DNA of 58,137 nt from Burkholderiales bacterium (GCA_019509985.1 JAEKLF010000108.1:1-58137); one strand, 5' to 3'. Positions 10,781 to 19,572 are shown, numbered from the stretch's first letter. Translations and numbers: made by a program. The notes: a model not told the origin generated them from the letters alone.

Positions 10781-12012
10781 AAGTTCACGGCCTTGGTCTT
10801 GAGCCCGCGGGCCACCAGCGTCGCGTTGATCAGCTGCGCCTGCTCACGGCTGGGGAAGGGCCAGATGGTGGCGCGCCAGCCGTCCGGCGTCTGGATGACA
10901 TCGGCCTGCAGCGCGGCCGGGTTGCTGTGCACGCCGACCAGGCCGGCCTGCATCTTCTTCAGCAGCGCCTCGGCCTCGGCCTTGCTGCCCGGCGGGCCGA
11001 CCAGGGCGACGACGATCTTCTCCGGCGACTGGGCCAGGCGCGCCAGCCGCGGGTCGACGGGCTCGGGCTTCATGTCGGCGGCTTCGGGCTCCGAGGCCTT
11101 TCCGGCCGGCTTGCCATCGACGGGCGTCGCCGCCTTCTCGGACCACAGCGGCGGCCGCGCTTTGCCATCGGTGCGCTGCACGAAATGCGGGCGGATGTCG
11201 GGCGCAGGCTCGCTGGCGGCTTCGCTGGCAGGAAGCTCCGCGCCTAGCGCGGCCGATGCCGGTGCCGACGCCGCCTCGGTCGGCGATGACGACGCAGAGC
11301 CGGGCGCTGCGGCGGAGGCCGGCGCCGAAGCGGGCAGGGCCACCGCCGATGCCGCTGGCGCCGCGGTCTCAACAACGGCCGGCAGTGCGGGCTGGCGCGG
11401 CCACAGCGCCCAGGCGCCAGCCGCGATCAGCAGCGCCAGCAGGCCGGCCGCGATACCGACGCGACGCGGGTCCCACATGCGCCGGCCGACGACCTGGGAC
11501 GGGATGCCACGGCCGGTCAGCACGCGGGTGCGGGCGCTGCCGGCATCGATGCCGGCGCTCATCAGATAGAGCTCAAAAGGCCAGCCGCCGTGGGCGCCGG
11601 CCAGGCTCTCGTCGATGACGATGACGCGCCAGGGGCGGGTTTCGGGCGCCGCGGGCGGCTCGGCAAAGCCATGCGCCAGCGCAAAGCGTTCGACCTGGGC
11701 AGGGCTCAGGCCGGGCAGGAATTTCTCGTTGAAAGCGCGCCATTGCGTGCGCGGGCGTCGACCCAGGCGACCCGCCAGCTCGCGCAGGCGCTGCACCCAG
11801 ACGGACCAGCGCGACACCGGCGGCGCCCCGAGCAGCTCGTCGAAGCTCACCGCATCGGTCAGCACCGGCTCGACGAAGCCGCTTGCCTGTGCGGATGCGC
11901 GCACGAAGGGCAGGGCGACCACGCCGATGGTGTGCACGTCGTCCACGGCCACGCGCCGCGCGAGAGGGTGGCGGTTGTGCCAAGCGACGATCTGTTCGGC
12001 GAGACGCTCCAT
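10777..12012 (-). CDS. Hypothetical membrane-anchored protein with C-terminal SPOR-like region
   Basis: I do not recognise the full-length family of this 411-residue protein. Residues 1-185 are soluble and of mixed composition, with conserved-looking blocks (WRVIVIDESLAGAHGGWPFELYL). One transmembrane helix follows (about 190-207, GIAAGLLALLIAAGAWALW), then a low-complexity Ala/Ser/Pro-rich linker of roughly 100 residues. The last ~75 residues (KIVVALVGPPGSKAEAEALLKKMQ...LINATLVARGLKTKAVNF) have the alternating pattern of SPOR peptidoglycan-binding domains. That would suit a cell-envelope protein with a periplasmic tail, but the SPOR assignment is tentative. It lies 58 bases downstream of the esterase gene on the same strand. 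Confidence 0.65.
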   Translation of the reverse strand: MERLAEQIVAWHNRHPLARRVAVDDVHTIGVVALPFVRASAQASGFVEPVLTDAVSFDELLGAPPVSRWSVWVQRLRELAGRLGRRPRTQWRAFNEKFLPGLSPAQVERFALAHGFAEPPAAPETRPWRVIVIDESLAGAHGGWPFELYLMSAGIDAGSARTRVLTGRGIPSQVVGRRMWDPRRVGIAAGLLALLIAAGAWALWPRQPALPAVVETAAPAASAVALPASAPASAAAPGSASSSPTEAASAPASAALGAELPASEAASEPAPDIRPHFVQRTDGKARPPLWSEKAATPVDGKPAGKASEPEAADMKPEPVDPRLARLAQSPEKIVVALVGPPGSKAEAEALLKKMQAGLVGVHSNPAALQADVIQTPDGWRATIWPFPSREQAQLINATLVARGLKTKAVNF

Positions 12013-12070
12013 GACTTATCGATCATCGCCCGGACGGGCTCGCGCCCGAGCCCCGAACAGAGCGGCGAAG

Positions 12071-12730
12071 TCAGCCCAGTTGCTTCAGCAGCCAGGCGTT
12101 CAGGTCCTCGATCTCCTCGGCGCAGACCGCGTGCGGCATCGGGTACTCGTGCCATTCGACGTCGTGGCCGAGGGCCCGCAGCGCATCGCGGCTGGTGCTG
12201 CCGCGCAGGGGCACGACGACCGGATCCTGCGTGCCGTGGGCCAGGAAGATCGGCAGGTCGGCATTGGCCGGGGCGCGTTCGGCCGCCGTCGTCGCGGCCA
12301 GCGGCACGTAGCCCGACAGCCCGACCGCGCCGCCCAGGCGCTCGGGGTAGCGCAGCGCCGTCATCAGCGCCATCGCGCAGCCCTGCGAGAAGCCCATGAC
12401 GATGATGCGCTCGGCCGGCACGCCGCGCTGGCGCTCGCGGTCGATCAGCTCGGCGATCTGGGCCTGCGACTCGCGCAGCCCGGCCTCGTCCTCGCGGCGC
12501 ACGAGGTCGGCGCCGAGGATGTCGTACCAGGCGCGCATCACATAGCCGTTGTTGATCGTCACCGGGCGCGTCGGCGCGTGGGGGAAGATGTAGCGGATGG
12601 CGCCCAGCGGCTGCAGGCGCAGCTCGCCGCAAATGGGCACGAAGTCAAAGCCATCGGCGCCCAGGCCGTGCAGCACGATCAGCGTCGCGCGTGGGTTGGG
12701 GCCGGTCTCGATCTCGTGGGTGTCAAGCAT
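12071..12730 (-). CDS. Carboxylesterase/phospholipase-type alpha/beta hydrolase
   Basis: The 219-residue cytoplasmic esterase belongs to the group of bacterial carboxylesterases and acyl-protein thioesterase relatives (Abhydrolase_2). LHGLGADGFDF forms the oxyanion-hole region, GFSQGCAMAL holds the nucleophilic Ser, AHGTQDPVV the acid Asp, and MPHAVC the His. The start at 12730 (MLDTHEIETGP) has GGAC six bases upstream and overlaps the preceding GNAT gene by eight bases, so the longer in-frame extension is not used. It probably hydrolyses short-chain esters; the natural substrate is unknown. Confidence 0.9.
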   Translation of the reverse strand: MLDTHEIETGPNPRATLIVLHGLGADGFDFVPICGELRLQPLGAIRYIFPHAPTRPVTINNGYVMRAWYDILGADLVRREDEAGLRESQAQIAELIDRERQRGVPAERIIVMGFSQGCAMALMTALRYPERLGGAVGLSGYVPLAATTAAERAPANADLPIFLAHGTQDPVVVPLRGSTSRDALRALGHDVEWHEYPMPHAVCAEEIEDLNAWLLKQLG

Positions 12731-13181
12731 GGGAAGTCCAGTCGTTGCGGTGCAGTTCAAAGCGTTTGTCGCCGTGCGCGTCCAGGCCTTCATCGGTCGG
12801 TCGCCAGCCGGCGCGGCGGTAGAAGGCCTCGGCGCGCGAGTCGGGCTGGGTGCCGAGGTTCAGGCGCGTCAGCCCCTGGGCGAACAGCCAGTCCACCATC
12901 ACGCCGTGCAGCTGGCGCCCGTAGCCCTGACCATGCAGGGTCGGGTCGACAAAAATCGCCCAGATGTTGCCGTCGCGCGCGTCGCCGATGGAGAAGCCGG
13001 CGATCCTCAGGTTCGGCGCCGGTTCGAGCTCGATGACCCAGCCGCGTCCGTGCTCTTCCAGGTAGGGGTACAGCAGGGCGTGGTCCAGCCGGCCCGGCGT
13101 GAGGCGGTTCTCGGTGACGAGGTAGCGCACGCGCCAGATCTCGTCGGCGTCGTCGCGGGTGGCTTGCCGGAGGCGTGACAT
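12723..13181 (-). CDS. GNAT family N-acetyltransferase
   Basis: The 152-residue product is a GNAT domain beginning MSRLRQATRDDADEIWRVRYLV. Strand beta4 (GNIWAIFVDPTLHGQGYGRQLHGVMVDW) contains the acetyl-CoA pyrophosphate loop QGYGRQ, and the end TRLNLGTQPDSRAEAFYRRAGW is the standard C-terminal motif. The start at 13181 is chosen because the family N-terminus begins there. It overlaps the esterase gene and is divergent from the phosphoglycerate mutase-like gene 52 bases away. The acceptor substrate is unknown. Confidence 0.87.
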   Translation of the reverse strand: MSRLRQATRDDADEIWRVRYLVTENRLTPGRLDHALLYPYLEEHGRGWVIELEPAPNLRIAGFSIGDARDGNIWAIFVDPTLHGQGYGRQLHGVMVDWLFAQGLTRLNLGTQPDSRAEAFYRRAGWRPTDEGLDAHGDKRFELHRNDWTSHA

Positions 13182-13233
13182 GACGTCATTGTCGCGACAG
13201 CCGGTGGCGCCATCGCGGTCCATTATTCGGGCC

Positions 13234-13905
13234 ATGGGAAGCCTCTACCTCGTTCGCCACGGCCAGGCCAGCTTTGGCGCGGCCGACTACGACCAGCTCA
13301 GCGCCAGGGGGCGTGAGCAATGCCGCCATCTCGGCGCCTACTGGCGCGAGCGCGGCCAGCGCTTCGATGCCGTGTTCACCGGCACGCTGCGCCGTCATGT
13401 GCAGTCACTGGCCGGCATCGTCGCGGGCTATGGCGAGGATCTGCCCGCCGTCGCTCTGCCCGGGTTGAACGAGTACGACAGCGAGGCCGTCGTGCGCGCC
13501 ATCCACCCCGGGCCGCTGGCGCCGCCCACCGATCCCGAAGCCGTCAAGCAGCACTTCCGGCTGCTGCGCCAGGGACTGCTGGCCTGGATGAGTGGCGAGA
13601 CGGCGCCGGTGGGCATGCCGGCCCACGCCGACTTCGCCGCCGGCGTGGCCGATGCGCTCGCGCGCGTGCTGGCGCTGGGCGTGGGCAGGCAGGTGCTGAT
13701 CGTGTCCAGCGGCGGCCCTATCGCGACGGCGGTGAATCAGGTGCTGAACGCGCCGCCGGAGACCTTCGTCGAGCTGAACCTGCGCATCCGCAACTCGGCC
13801 GTGACGGAATTCGCGTTCAACCCCAAGCGCCACCACCTGGTGACCTTCAATGCCCTGCCGCATCTGGACACCGTCGAGACGCGGGGGCACATCACGCACG
13901 CCTGA
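13234..13905 (+). CDS. Histidine phosphatase / phosphoglycerate mutase family protein
   Basis: The 223-residue protein has the RHG motif at its start (LYLVRHGQASFGAADYDQLSARGREQ), which supplies the phosphohistidine, and further family residues at FTGTLRRHVQSL. The second catalytic His is usually in a GGxI/H motif; here the segment reads VLIVSSGGPIATAVN, so the sequence carries SSGGPI where many members have SHGG. It is probably a phosphatase of small phosphoesters rather than a glycolytic mutase. The ATG at 13234 gives the canonical N-terminus. It converges with a PEP-CTERM gene. Confidence 0.88.
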   Translation: MGSLYLVRHGQASFGAADYDQLSARGREQCRHLGAYWRERGQRFDAVFTGTLRRHVQSLAGIVAGYGEDLPAVALPGLNEYDSEAVVRAIHPGPLAPPTDPEAVKQHFRLLRQGLLAWMSGETAPVGMPAHADFAAGVADALARVLALGVGRQVLIVSSGGPIATAVNQVLNAPPETFVELNLRIRNSAVTEFAFNPKRHHLVTFNALPHLDTVETRGHITHA

Positions 13906-13926
13906 GGCGTGCGCCGTCAGAGGTGA

Positions 13927-14589
13927 TCAAACGCGACGGCGGCGGGCGACAGCAACGCCGGCCAAAGCCAGCGCGGCCAGGGCCAGCGAGGCGGGCTCGG
14001 GCAGGCGGCCGGCGTCCTGCACGTCGCTGGTCAGCGTCTGCCCCAGCAGATCGCCCGTGGTCGCGAAGCCCGCAGCCTTGTAGCCGTTGGTGCCGACCTT
14101 GCCGGAAGCCTCTTGCCAGACCGTGAAGCTGGCCTTCAGCTGCGGCGCCGTGACCGTGCCGAGATCGATGCCGCTGCCGACCAGGTCGACCGTGAACAGC
14201 AGGTCGTTGGTGAGGGCCAGGTCGGGCGTGGCGTCCAGGCAGATGCCGCCGGAATTGGCGTTGCTGTTGCAACCGCTGCCCGTCAGTTCGCCCAGGGTGT
14301 AGCTCCAGTTGACGCTAGCGCTTGGCGCCGGCGCCACGTTGACGTTCACGCCCGTCAGGCCGCCCAGATTGCCCAGGCCCTTGAAGCCCAGGAAGCCGAG
14401 ATTCGTGGCCGGAGCCCAGCTGCCGGTGGCATCCAGCGCGTGCTGGATGCGCAGTGTGAAGGTATCGGCGTCCACGTCGTGATAAGTGAAGTCCACGCCC
14501 TGCGTCGAGTAGACGAAATCGGCTTGGGCGGAGGCGGCCAGCCCAGTGAGCAGCGCGGCGACGAGCAGGCGAACGGATGTGGACTTCAT
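13927..14589 (-). CDS. PEP-CTERM sorting domain protein
   Basis: The 220-residue product has a signal peptide (MKSTSVRLLVAALLTGLAASAQA), a beta-rich body with one Cys pair (SGCNSNANSGGICLD) that could form a disulfide, and the exosortase signal LPEPASLALAALALAGVAVARRRR at the C-terminus. It is probably a secreted or surface protein processed by an exosortase encoded elsewhere. The body resembles many anonymous PEP-CTERM proteins and gives no firm function. It stands alone, with GGGAGACC about ten bases before the start. Confidence 0.85.
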   Translation of the reverse strand: MKSTSVRLLVAALLTGLAASAQADFVYSTQGVDFTYHDVDADTFTLRIQHALDATGSWAPATNLGFLGFKGLGNLGGLTGVNVNVAPAPSASVNWSYTLGELTGSGCNSNANSGGICLDATPDLALTNDLLFTVDLVGSGIDLGTVTAPQLKASFTVWQEASGKVGTNGYKAAGFATTGDLLGQTLTSDVQDAGRLPEPASLALAALALAGVAVARRRRV

Positions 14590-14750
14590 GGACTGGGGTC
14601 TCCCTGTGAGATCGGCTTCAAGTTAGGGGTTGACTGTAGGAACGAAGCACTGCCGCCGCATCCCGATAGTGCGGGGGCGCATGTCCTGCTGCGTGCGAAA
14701 ACTGGCATCCGCGCCGCGGCCCCCCCGAGACGCGGGGACAATCCCGGCCG

Positions 14751-15992
14751 ATGTTCACCAGCCTGATCACCCCGCCGCCGGCTGCCAGCGCCCCGGCCCA
14801 CGAGCGCTTTCTCCACCTGGTTCGCCTTGCCCTGGCCGGCGGCCAGTTCGGCAAGCTGTTGTTGTCGGGGCCGGTCGGCGATGACGCGGATGTCGAACGT
14901 CTGACCGTGCGCCTCGTCGAACTGCGCGGCGAGCCGGCGCTGAGCTTCCTTTGGCGCCACCGCACCAAGGACGTCACGAAGAACCATGCGCCCGAGGCGG
15001 GTCTGGCCGAGATCGCGACGCTGCTGGGCACGCGTTTTCGCAATGCCCACCTGCACACCGCGTCGGAGGAAGTGCAGTTCGCCGTCAGCCGCAAAGGCCG
15101 CGAGACGCTGCGCGTCACGCGCGTCGATGGCGCCGAGACGCCAGCGCCGGCCGCACACGACAAGGCCAAGCACCGGCCGCTGGACATGGCGCATCCGGTC
15201 TGGTCGGCGCTGGGCCTGACTCACCTCGTCAAGGGCGAGCCGGCTCTCGTGCCGGCGATGGCGCGCAAGTGGAAGCAGATCAACCGCTTCGTGGAGATCC
15301 TGTCCTCGGCCGTCGAGGAGGCCGGCCTGCAAGGCCCCGTGCCTGGCCCGATCAGGGTTGCCGACTTCGGCTCGGGCAAGGGCTACCTGACCTTTGCCGT
15401 GCACGACTGGCTGCAGTCACAACACCTGCAGCCGCGCGTGACCGGCATCGAGCTGCGCGACGACATGGTCAAGCTCTGCGGCAGCATCGTCGACAACGAA
15501 GGCCTCACCGGCCTGCGTTTCGACCAGGGCGACGTGCGCACCCAGGCCGTACAGCCGCTGGACGTGATGATCGCGCTGCATGCCTGCGACATCGCGACCG
15601 ACCACGCGCTGCACGTCGGCCTGCAGTCGGGTGCGCGCGTCATCATGAGTTCGCCCTGCTGCCACAAGGAACTGCGCCCGCAGATGACGCTGCCGGCCGT
15701 GCTGCGTCCCATGCTTCAGCACGGCATCCACCTCGGCCAGGAGGCCGAGATGGTGACCGACTCGCTGCGCGCGCTGCTGCTGGAGAGCCAGGGCTACCGC
15801 ACCCAGGTCTTCGAGTTCATCGCGCTGGAGCACACCAGCAAGAACAAGATGATCCTGGCGGTGAAGGCGCAAGGCCCGGCGGCCGAGACGCTGGCGGCGC
15901 GCCGGCCCGAGTTGCTGGCGCAGATTGCCGAGATCAAGCGCTTTTATGGGCTGCGGGAGCAGCGGCTGGAGCAGTTGCTGGCCGGGCATTGA
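14751..15992 (+). CDS. SAM-dependent methyltransferase
   Basis: The 413-residue protein has a nonconserved N-terminal half and a C-terminal Rossmann methyltransferase domain. Motif I reads RVADFGSGKGYLTFAVHDWL, the acidic end of strand 2 is VTGIELRDDMVKLC, motif II-III is LDVMIALHACDIATDHAL, and SSPCCHKELRP is a Cys-Cys segment typical of the Methyltransf_32 / GSTCD-like group, which has candidate RNA-modifying members. Substrate and pathway are not evident from neighbours. The start at 14751 is the first in-frame ATG, with no strong ribosome binding site. Confidence 0.85.
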   Translation: MFTSLITPPPAASAPAHERFLHLVRLALAGGQFGKLLLSGPVGDDADVERLTVRLVELRGEPALSFLWRHRTKDVTKNHAPEAGLAEIATLLGTRFRNAHLHTASEEVQFAVSRKGRETLRVTRVDGAETPAPAAHDKAKHRPLDMAHPVWSALGLTHLVKGEPALVPAMARKWKQINRFVEILSSAVEEAGLQGPVPGPIRVADFGSGKGYLTFAVHDWLQSQHLQPRVTGIELRDDMVKLCGSIVDNEGLTGLRFDQGDVRTQAVQPLDVMIALHACDIATDHALHVGLQSGARVIMSSPCCHKELRPQMTLPAVLRPMLQHGIHLGQEAEMVTDSLRALLLESQGYRTQVFEFIALEHTSKNKMILAVKAQGPAAETLAARRPELLAQIAEIKRFYGLREQRLEQLLAGH

Positions 15993-16375
15993 GCGCGGCG
16001 AGCGCTTTCGTCTTGGCGAGTGACAGTCCAGGTGCTGTTGGAAGGCTCGCCCGCCCGCTATCACCCAGTGCAGTCGCGCGGCCCTAGCTCGCGGGCGGCA
16101 GCAAAGCGCCGCCCAAAGCCGAAAGTCGCCGACCCGCGGCTACGGGCTGCTCTGAGACATTCGCGTGCCGATGCATGAGCGGCAGCAACGATCAGAAACG
16201 GGCATTGAGCGGTAATCGTCCCGGCAGTCTTTTGACAGCCGCTGACGCGGCATCAACGAAGCGGTATACCTGCAAGCGCCGCGCTGCAGCGCGAAAGCGA
16301 ACTGAGCACTGTATTGATCAAAACCCCCAAGGCGAGCGCTATGACCACAGCACCACCGCGTGCCTGCCTGGCAAC
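15993..16375. other. Gene-free stretch after the methyltransferase
   Basis: No convincing coding region. It holds a 7-base-pair GC hairpin (16093-16114, GGGCGGC/GCCGCCC) without a T-tract and a perfect 12-base palindrome (16281-16292). Base composition becomes less GC-rich here, marking entry into the accessory region. Confidence 0.5.
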
Positions 16376-17224
16376 CTATGGTGGCTGCGGTGTCAAGGTC
16401 GCATCCAGTTGGCCGAGTTTCTCGAAGACGAGATCAATGAACGCCGATACCGCCAGCGGTAGATGACGCCGGCTGGGGTAGAGCACAGTGAGGCCATGTC
16501 CGGGACGCTGGTATTCGGGCAGCACGGGAACAAGGCGTCCGGCCTGCGCCGTGTTGCCGCTGAAGCGAGCGGCAACCTGCACAGCCTCATTGATGCCGTC
16601 TGGTCCGGCCAACCGCCAGGTCACACTATTGCTGCCTGACTGCTCAAAGGTCACGCAATCGTGCTGAAGCAGGTCCCCCAGCGTGTTGGGTACACCACGC
16701 GCAGCCAGGTAGGCCGGGCTGGCCACCAGCCCGTCGTTGCCAGTGCAGAAAACGTGCCGCCCGACGTATGCCGAGTCCTCAAGGGGACCGCCACGAAACG
16801 CCACGTCGATGCGATCCGCGATCAAGTCCGCCTTTGAATCGCTGAGCACCAAGGCGAGTCGAACCTTGGGATGAGTTGCCAGGAACTCGGCGATCCACTC
16901 CATCACGAACAAGTCGAGAAAGTCGGCCGGGGCGCCAACGCGAACAAGTCCACTCGGCTCCCGACTTCCCGAGCTGAGCTCTTGCCCGGCTTCGAATAGT
17001 CCGGTGACCAGACCGGCGCAACGCGCGTTGAACTCCTCGCCTGCGCTGGTGAGCGTGAGCTTGCGGGTCGAGCGTTGCAACAGCCGGGTGCCGAGGTGTT
17101 GCTCGAGCCCCTGGACGCGCCTGCTGACGGTGTTCGATGGCACGCCAAGCTGCCGCGCCGCGCCCGCAAAGCTGCCGCTGCGCACGACGCGCACGAACAA
17201 TGCGATGTCGTTCAGATCGAGCAT
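16376..17224 (-). CDS. LysR family regulator with an apparent internal deletion
   Basis: The 282-residue product starts MLDLNDIALFVRVVRSGSFAGAARQLGVPSNTVSRRVQGLEQHLG, a normal LysR winged helix-turn-helix, followed by the substrate-binding domain. Near residue 225 the chain passes straight from VAARFSGNTAQA to GRLVPVLPEYQ. Relatives carry roughly 22-25 residues between these blocks (the ALAGLGIALLP region), including the second lobe-crossing strand. The reading frame is kept, so this is an in-frame deletion that probably damages effector sensing while DNA binding may remain. The start at 17224 gives the family N-terminus. It is divergent from the pirin gene, with an inverted repeat between them. 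Confidence 0.85.
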   Translation of the reverse strand: MLDLNDIALFVRVVRSGSFAGAARQLGVPSNTVSRRVQGLEQHLGTRLLQRSTRKLTLTSAGEEFNARCAGLVTGLFEAGQELSSGSREPSGLVRVGAPADFLDLFVMEWIAEFLATHPKVRLALVLSDSKADLIADRIDVAFRGGPLEDSAYVGRHVFCTGNDGLVASPAYLAARGVPNTLGDLLQHDCVTFEQSGSNSVTWRLAGPDGINEAVQVAARFSGNTAQAGRLVPVLPEYQRPGHGLTVLYPSRRHLPLAVSAFIDLVFEKLGQLDATLTPQPP

Positions 17225-17253
17225 GAGGCACCTATTGATTCGATTTTTGGACG

Positions 17254-17284
17254 GATGCACTCCGATAGCGCCGCCTAGTGCATC
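17254..17284. promoter_or_regulatory. Inverted repeat between LysR and pirin genes (candidate operator)
   Basis: GATGCACT (17254-17261) and AGTGCATC (17277-17284) form a perfect 8-base inverted repeat with a 15-base spacer, centred about 45 bases before the LysR start and 110 before the pirin start. This is a plausible LysR binding site controlling both divergent genes. Confidence 0.5.
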
Positions 17285-17378
17285 GATCCTAGCGCTCCTA
17301 TCGTTCACGCATCGAATGCAGCAGCCCAGGCGTCATGCCTTCGCCGAGCGCACCTCACATCAACGCCAAGGACGACCG

Positions 17379-18254
17379 ATGACCGCATCACAAGCCATTT
17401 CTGGCGATCCGACGCTCGATCAAACATCGAGCGTCGGCGTGCGGGCCATCGTCCACCGCACCCATGGAAGCACCCATGGACCGATCACGCGGCTGGTGAG
17501 CCCGAGTGACCTCGGCGAGTTCTTGAAGCCGTTCGTGTTCCTCGACCTCAACAGTTTCAGTCCAGGTGTTGGCAGCGAGGGTTTCGCGATACATCCGCAC
17601 TCGGGCATCGCCACGCTGACCTTCGTGATGACAGGCAGCCTTCGCTACGAAGACACGACCGGCAAGGCCGGCGTGCTGCCCGCTGGGGGCGTGGAGTGGA
17701 TGCGCTCCGGCAACGGCGTGTGGCACATCGGGGCACCGGTCGGTGACGTGCAGATGTCGGGCTTTCAACTCTGGGTCGCCTTACCTCCCTCGGTGGAGAA
17801 CGCACGCGCGGAGAGCCTTTACCTGGCGCCTTCAGACGTTCCACACGCAGGCCCGGCCCGAGTGCTGCTGGGAAGCTACGGCAAGGCCCATAGCCCGATT
17901 CAAGCGCCTCCGGGCATGAACTACCTGGCTGTGAGTTTGAAAGACGGCGAGCGCTGGCGATACGCGCCGCCGGCCGGCCACAACGTGGCGTGGTTGGCGG
18001 TCAGTGCGGGAGGAGTCGACGTGAATGGGATGGTGGGCACAGGTGAACTCGCCGTGTTCGAGGAATCGGAGCAAGCCATCGACTTCGTCGCCCACGGCGA
18101 CACGTCCTTCGTCCTCGGCTCGGCGGTGAAGCATCCACACGACTTGGTGATGGGCTACTACTCGGTGCACACCAGCAAGGCCGCCCTCGCACAGGGGGAG
18201 GCCGAGATTCAGCGCATCGGCGCTGAGTTGCGGCGTGACAAGCGGATCGGCTAA
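17379..18254 (+). CDS. Pirin family cupin protein lacking one metal ligand
   Basis: The 291-residue bicupin starts at the ATG at 17379 (MTASQAISGDP), with AGGACGACC upstream. The N-terminal pirin cupin shows FAIHPHSGIATLTFVMTGSLRYEDTTG, with His72 and His74 matching two of the metal-binding histidines, and GNGVWHIGAP with His116 matching the third. The fourth ligand, a Glu two residues later in pirins with known metal sites, is Gly118 here. Pirins include quercetinases and redox-sensing regulators; without the Glu, metal binding may differ. It is probably regulated by the divergent LysR protein. The true function cannot be stated. Confidence 0.85.
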   Translation: MTASQAISGDPTLDQTSSVGVRAIVHRTHGSTHGPITRLVSPSDLGEFLKPFVFLDLNSFSPGVGSEGFAIHPHSGIATLTFVMTGSLRYEDTTGKAGVLPAGGVEWMRSGNGVWHIGAPVGDVQMSGFQLWVALPPSVENARAESLYLAPSDVPHAGPARVLLGSYGKAHSPIQAPPGMNYLAVSLKDGERWRYAPPAGHNVAWLAVSAGGVDVNGMVGTGELAVFEESEQAIDFVAHGDTSFVLGSAVKHPHDLVMGYYSVHTSKAALAQGEAEIQRIGAELRRDKRIG

Positions 18255-18464
18255 AGCACCGTCATCGGCGTCGACCGTTTGGTTCCCACCGAGTTATCCG
18301 CGAATTCAGCAACCAACCAATTGAAATTATTGGCCCGCCGGGGCCGCACCATGCCGCACGTATTGGCCGACGACATATTCATGCGCTGGAATGCAGGATC
18401 TCCCGCAGCCTAAAACAGCACATCTAGTTTCCCATTTGAAAGTATCAGCCCATCGGAGAATCAC

Positions 18465-19232
18465 GTGAAGCGTAGAGAGATGCTTATCAGCGGCGCCGCA
18501 GTTGGCGGAGCGACATTGCTGACAACTGCGGCGACAGCGGCAAACCAAGCCGCCGCTGCTGCAGGCGGTGTAACTAGTTCCGAAAATAAAGGAAATGAAA
18601 TGACAAACAAGTGGATGATTGACCCCAAGGATACTGTATTGCTACTGATAGACCATCAGAGCGGCTTGTTCCAGTTGGTCCGTGATATGGAGTACAGAGA
18701 ACTCCGCAACAACGTAGTTGCGCTTGCGAAGGTAGCGAAGATCGCGAAGATCCCGACCGTTGTAACGGCATCAGTTCCCGACGGTGCTAATGGCCCGAGC
18801 ATTCCCGACATCCTGTTGAGCAACCCCGATGCGGTGTACGTTCCGCGTAACGGCCCGATCAACGCATGGGATCACCGCCCCTTTGTCGAAGCGATCGAGA
18901 AGACCAAGCGGAAGACACTGCTCATTGCAGGCACGCTCACGAGCATTTGCATGGTATTTCCTGCACTGAGCGCCCTCGCACAGGGATACAAAGTGTTCTG
19001 CATCGTGGATGCCTCGGGTAATTGGTCGAAAATGGCAACCGACATCTCCATTGCCCGGGTTACGCAGGCGGGCGCAATGCCAATTGACACATTCGCGGCG
19101 ATTACGGAGGTGATGCACACGTGGAATCGCCCAGACGCGATGGAATTTGCCAAAGTCTTTGTCGACCACGTCGAACCCGCATATGGGGCGTTGTTTGAAA
19201 GCTATTACGCGGCACAGAAAGCCGTGAAATAG
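18465..19232 (+). CDS. YcaC-like isochorismatase-family hydrolase with N-terminal export-like signal
   Basis: The 255-residue product has a cysteine-hydrolase domain close to YcaC: VLLLIDHQSGLF with the catalytic Asp, PINAWDHRPFVEAI, and LIAGTLTSICMVFPALSALAQGY with nucleophile Cys162, then VDASGNWSKMATDISIARVTQAGA. About 48 residues precede the domain, starting MKRREMLISGAAVGGATLL, a short basic and hydrophobic segment resembling a Tat or Sec signal. Such a leader is unusual for this normally cytoplasmic family. The GTG start has GGAGA six bases upstream; an internal ATG (MTNKWMIDPK) would give a leaderless protein. Codon use is visibly less GC-biased than in flanking genes, suggesting acquisition. 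Confidence 0.88.
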   Translation: MKRREMLISGAAVGGATLLTTAATAANQAAAAAGGVTSSENKGNEMTNKWMIDPKDTVLLLIDHQSGLFQLVRDMEYRELRNNVVALAKVAKIAKIPTVVTASVPDGANGPSIPDILLSNPDAVYVPRNGPINAWDHRPFVEAIEKTKRKTLLIAGTLTSICMVFPALSALAQGYKVFCIVDASGNWSKMATDISIARVTQAGAMPIDTFAAITEVMHTWNRPDAMEFAKVFVDHVEPAYGALFESYYAAQKAVK

Positions 19233-19572
19233 CTTCAGACAAAAACTGGACTTGAGCCACCTGGCGACAGGTGGACCCTCAGCCTTCCGTGGCGCTGTCC
19301 GAAGAGGTCGACGCCGGTGGCTGTCGGCAATGCGCCAGGCCAGTTGAAGACCGCTTGTTGGCGGTTTGCGTGACTTCGAGCTACGGCAACTAACGGCAGC
19401 AAACGCTGCGACCCCGCCCTTTGTGGTCGATCTCGAAATACGGCTTTGGGCACCTTGCTACCGCCCGCTCTGGGAGGTTGAACGACAGGACCTGGCCGGT
19501 AGCATGCGGAAGGATTCATGCTGCTAGGCTGCGCGCCGTTCGCCTCGACTTCAAGCTTCCACCGCTGCTTCG
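19233..19572. other. Gene-free stretch before the kinase-like gene
   Basis: Neither strand holds a convincing gene: a 120-codon open frame on the minus strand has no recognisable domain and a Pro/Arg-rich composition typical of chance frames in GC-rich DNA. No terminator or repeat is clear. Confidence 0.45.
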
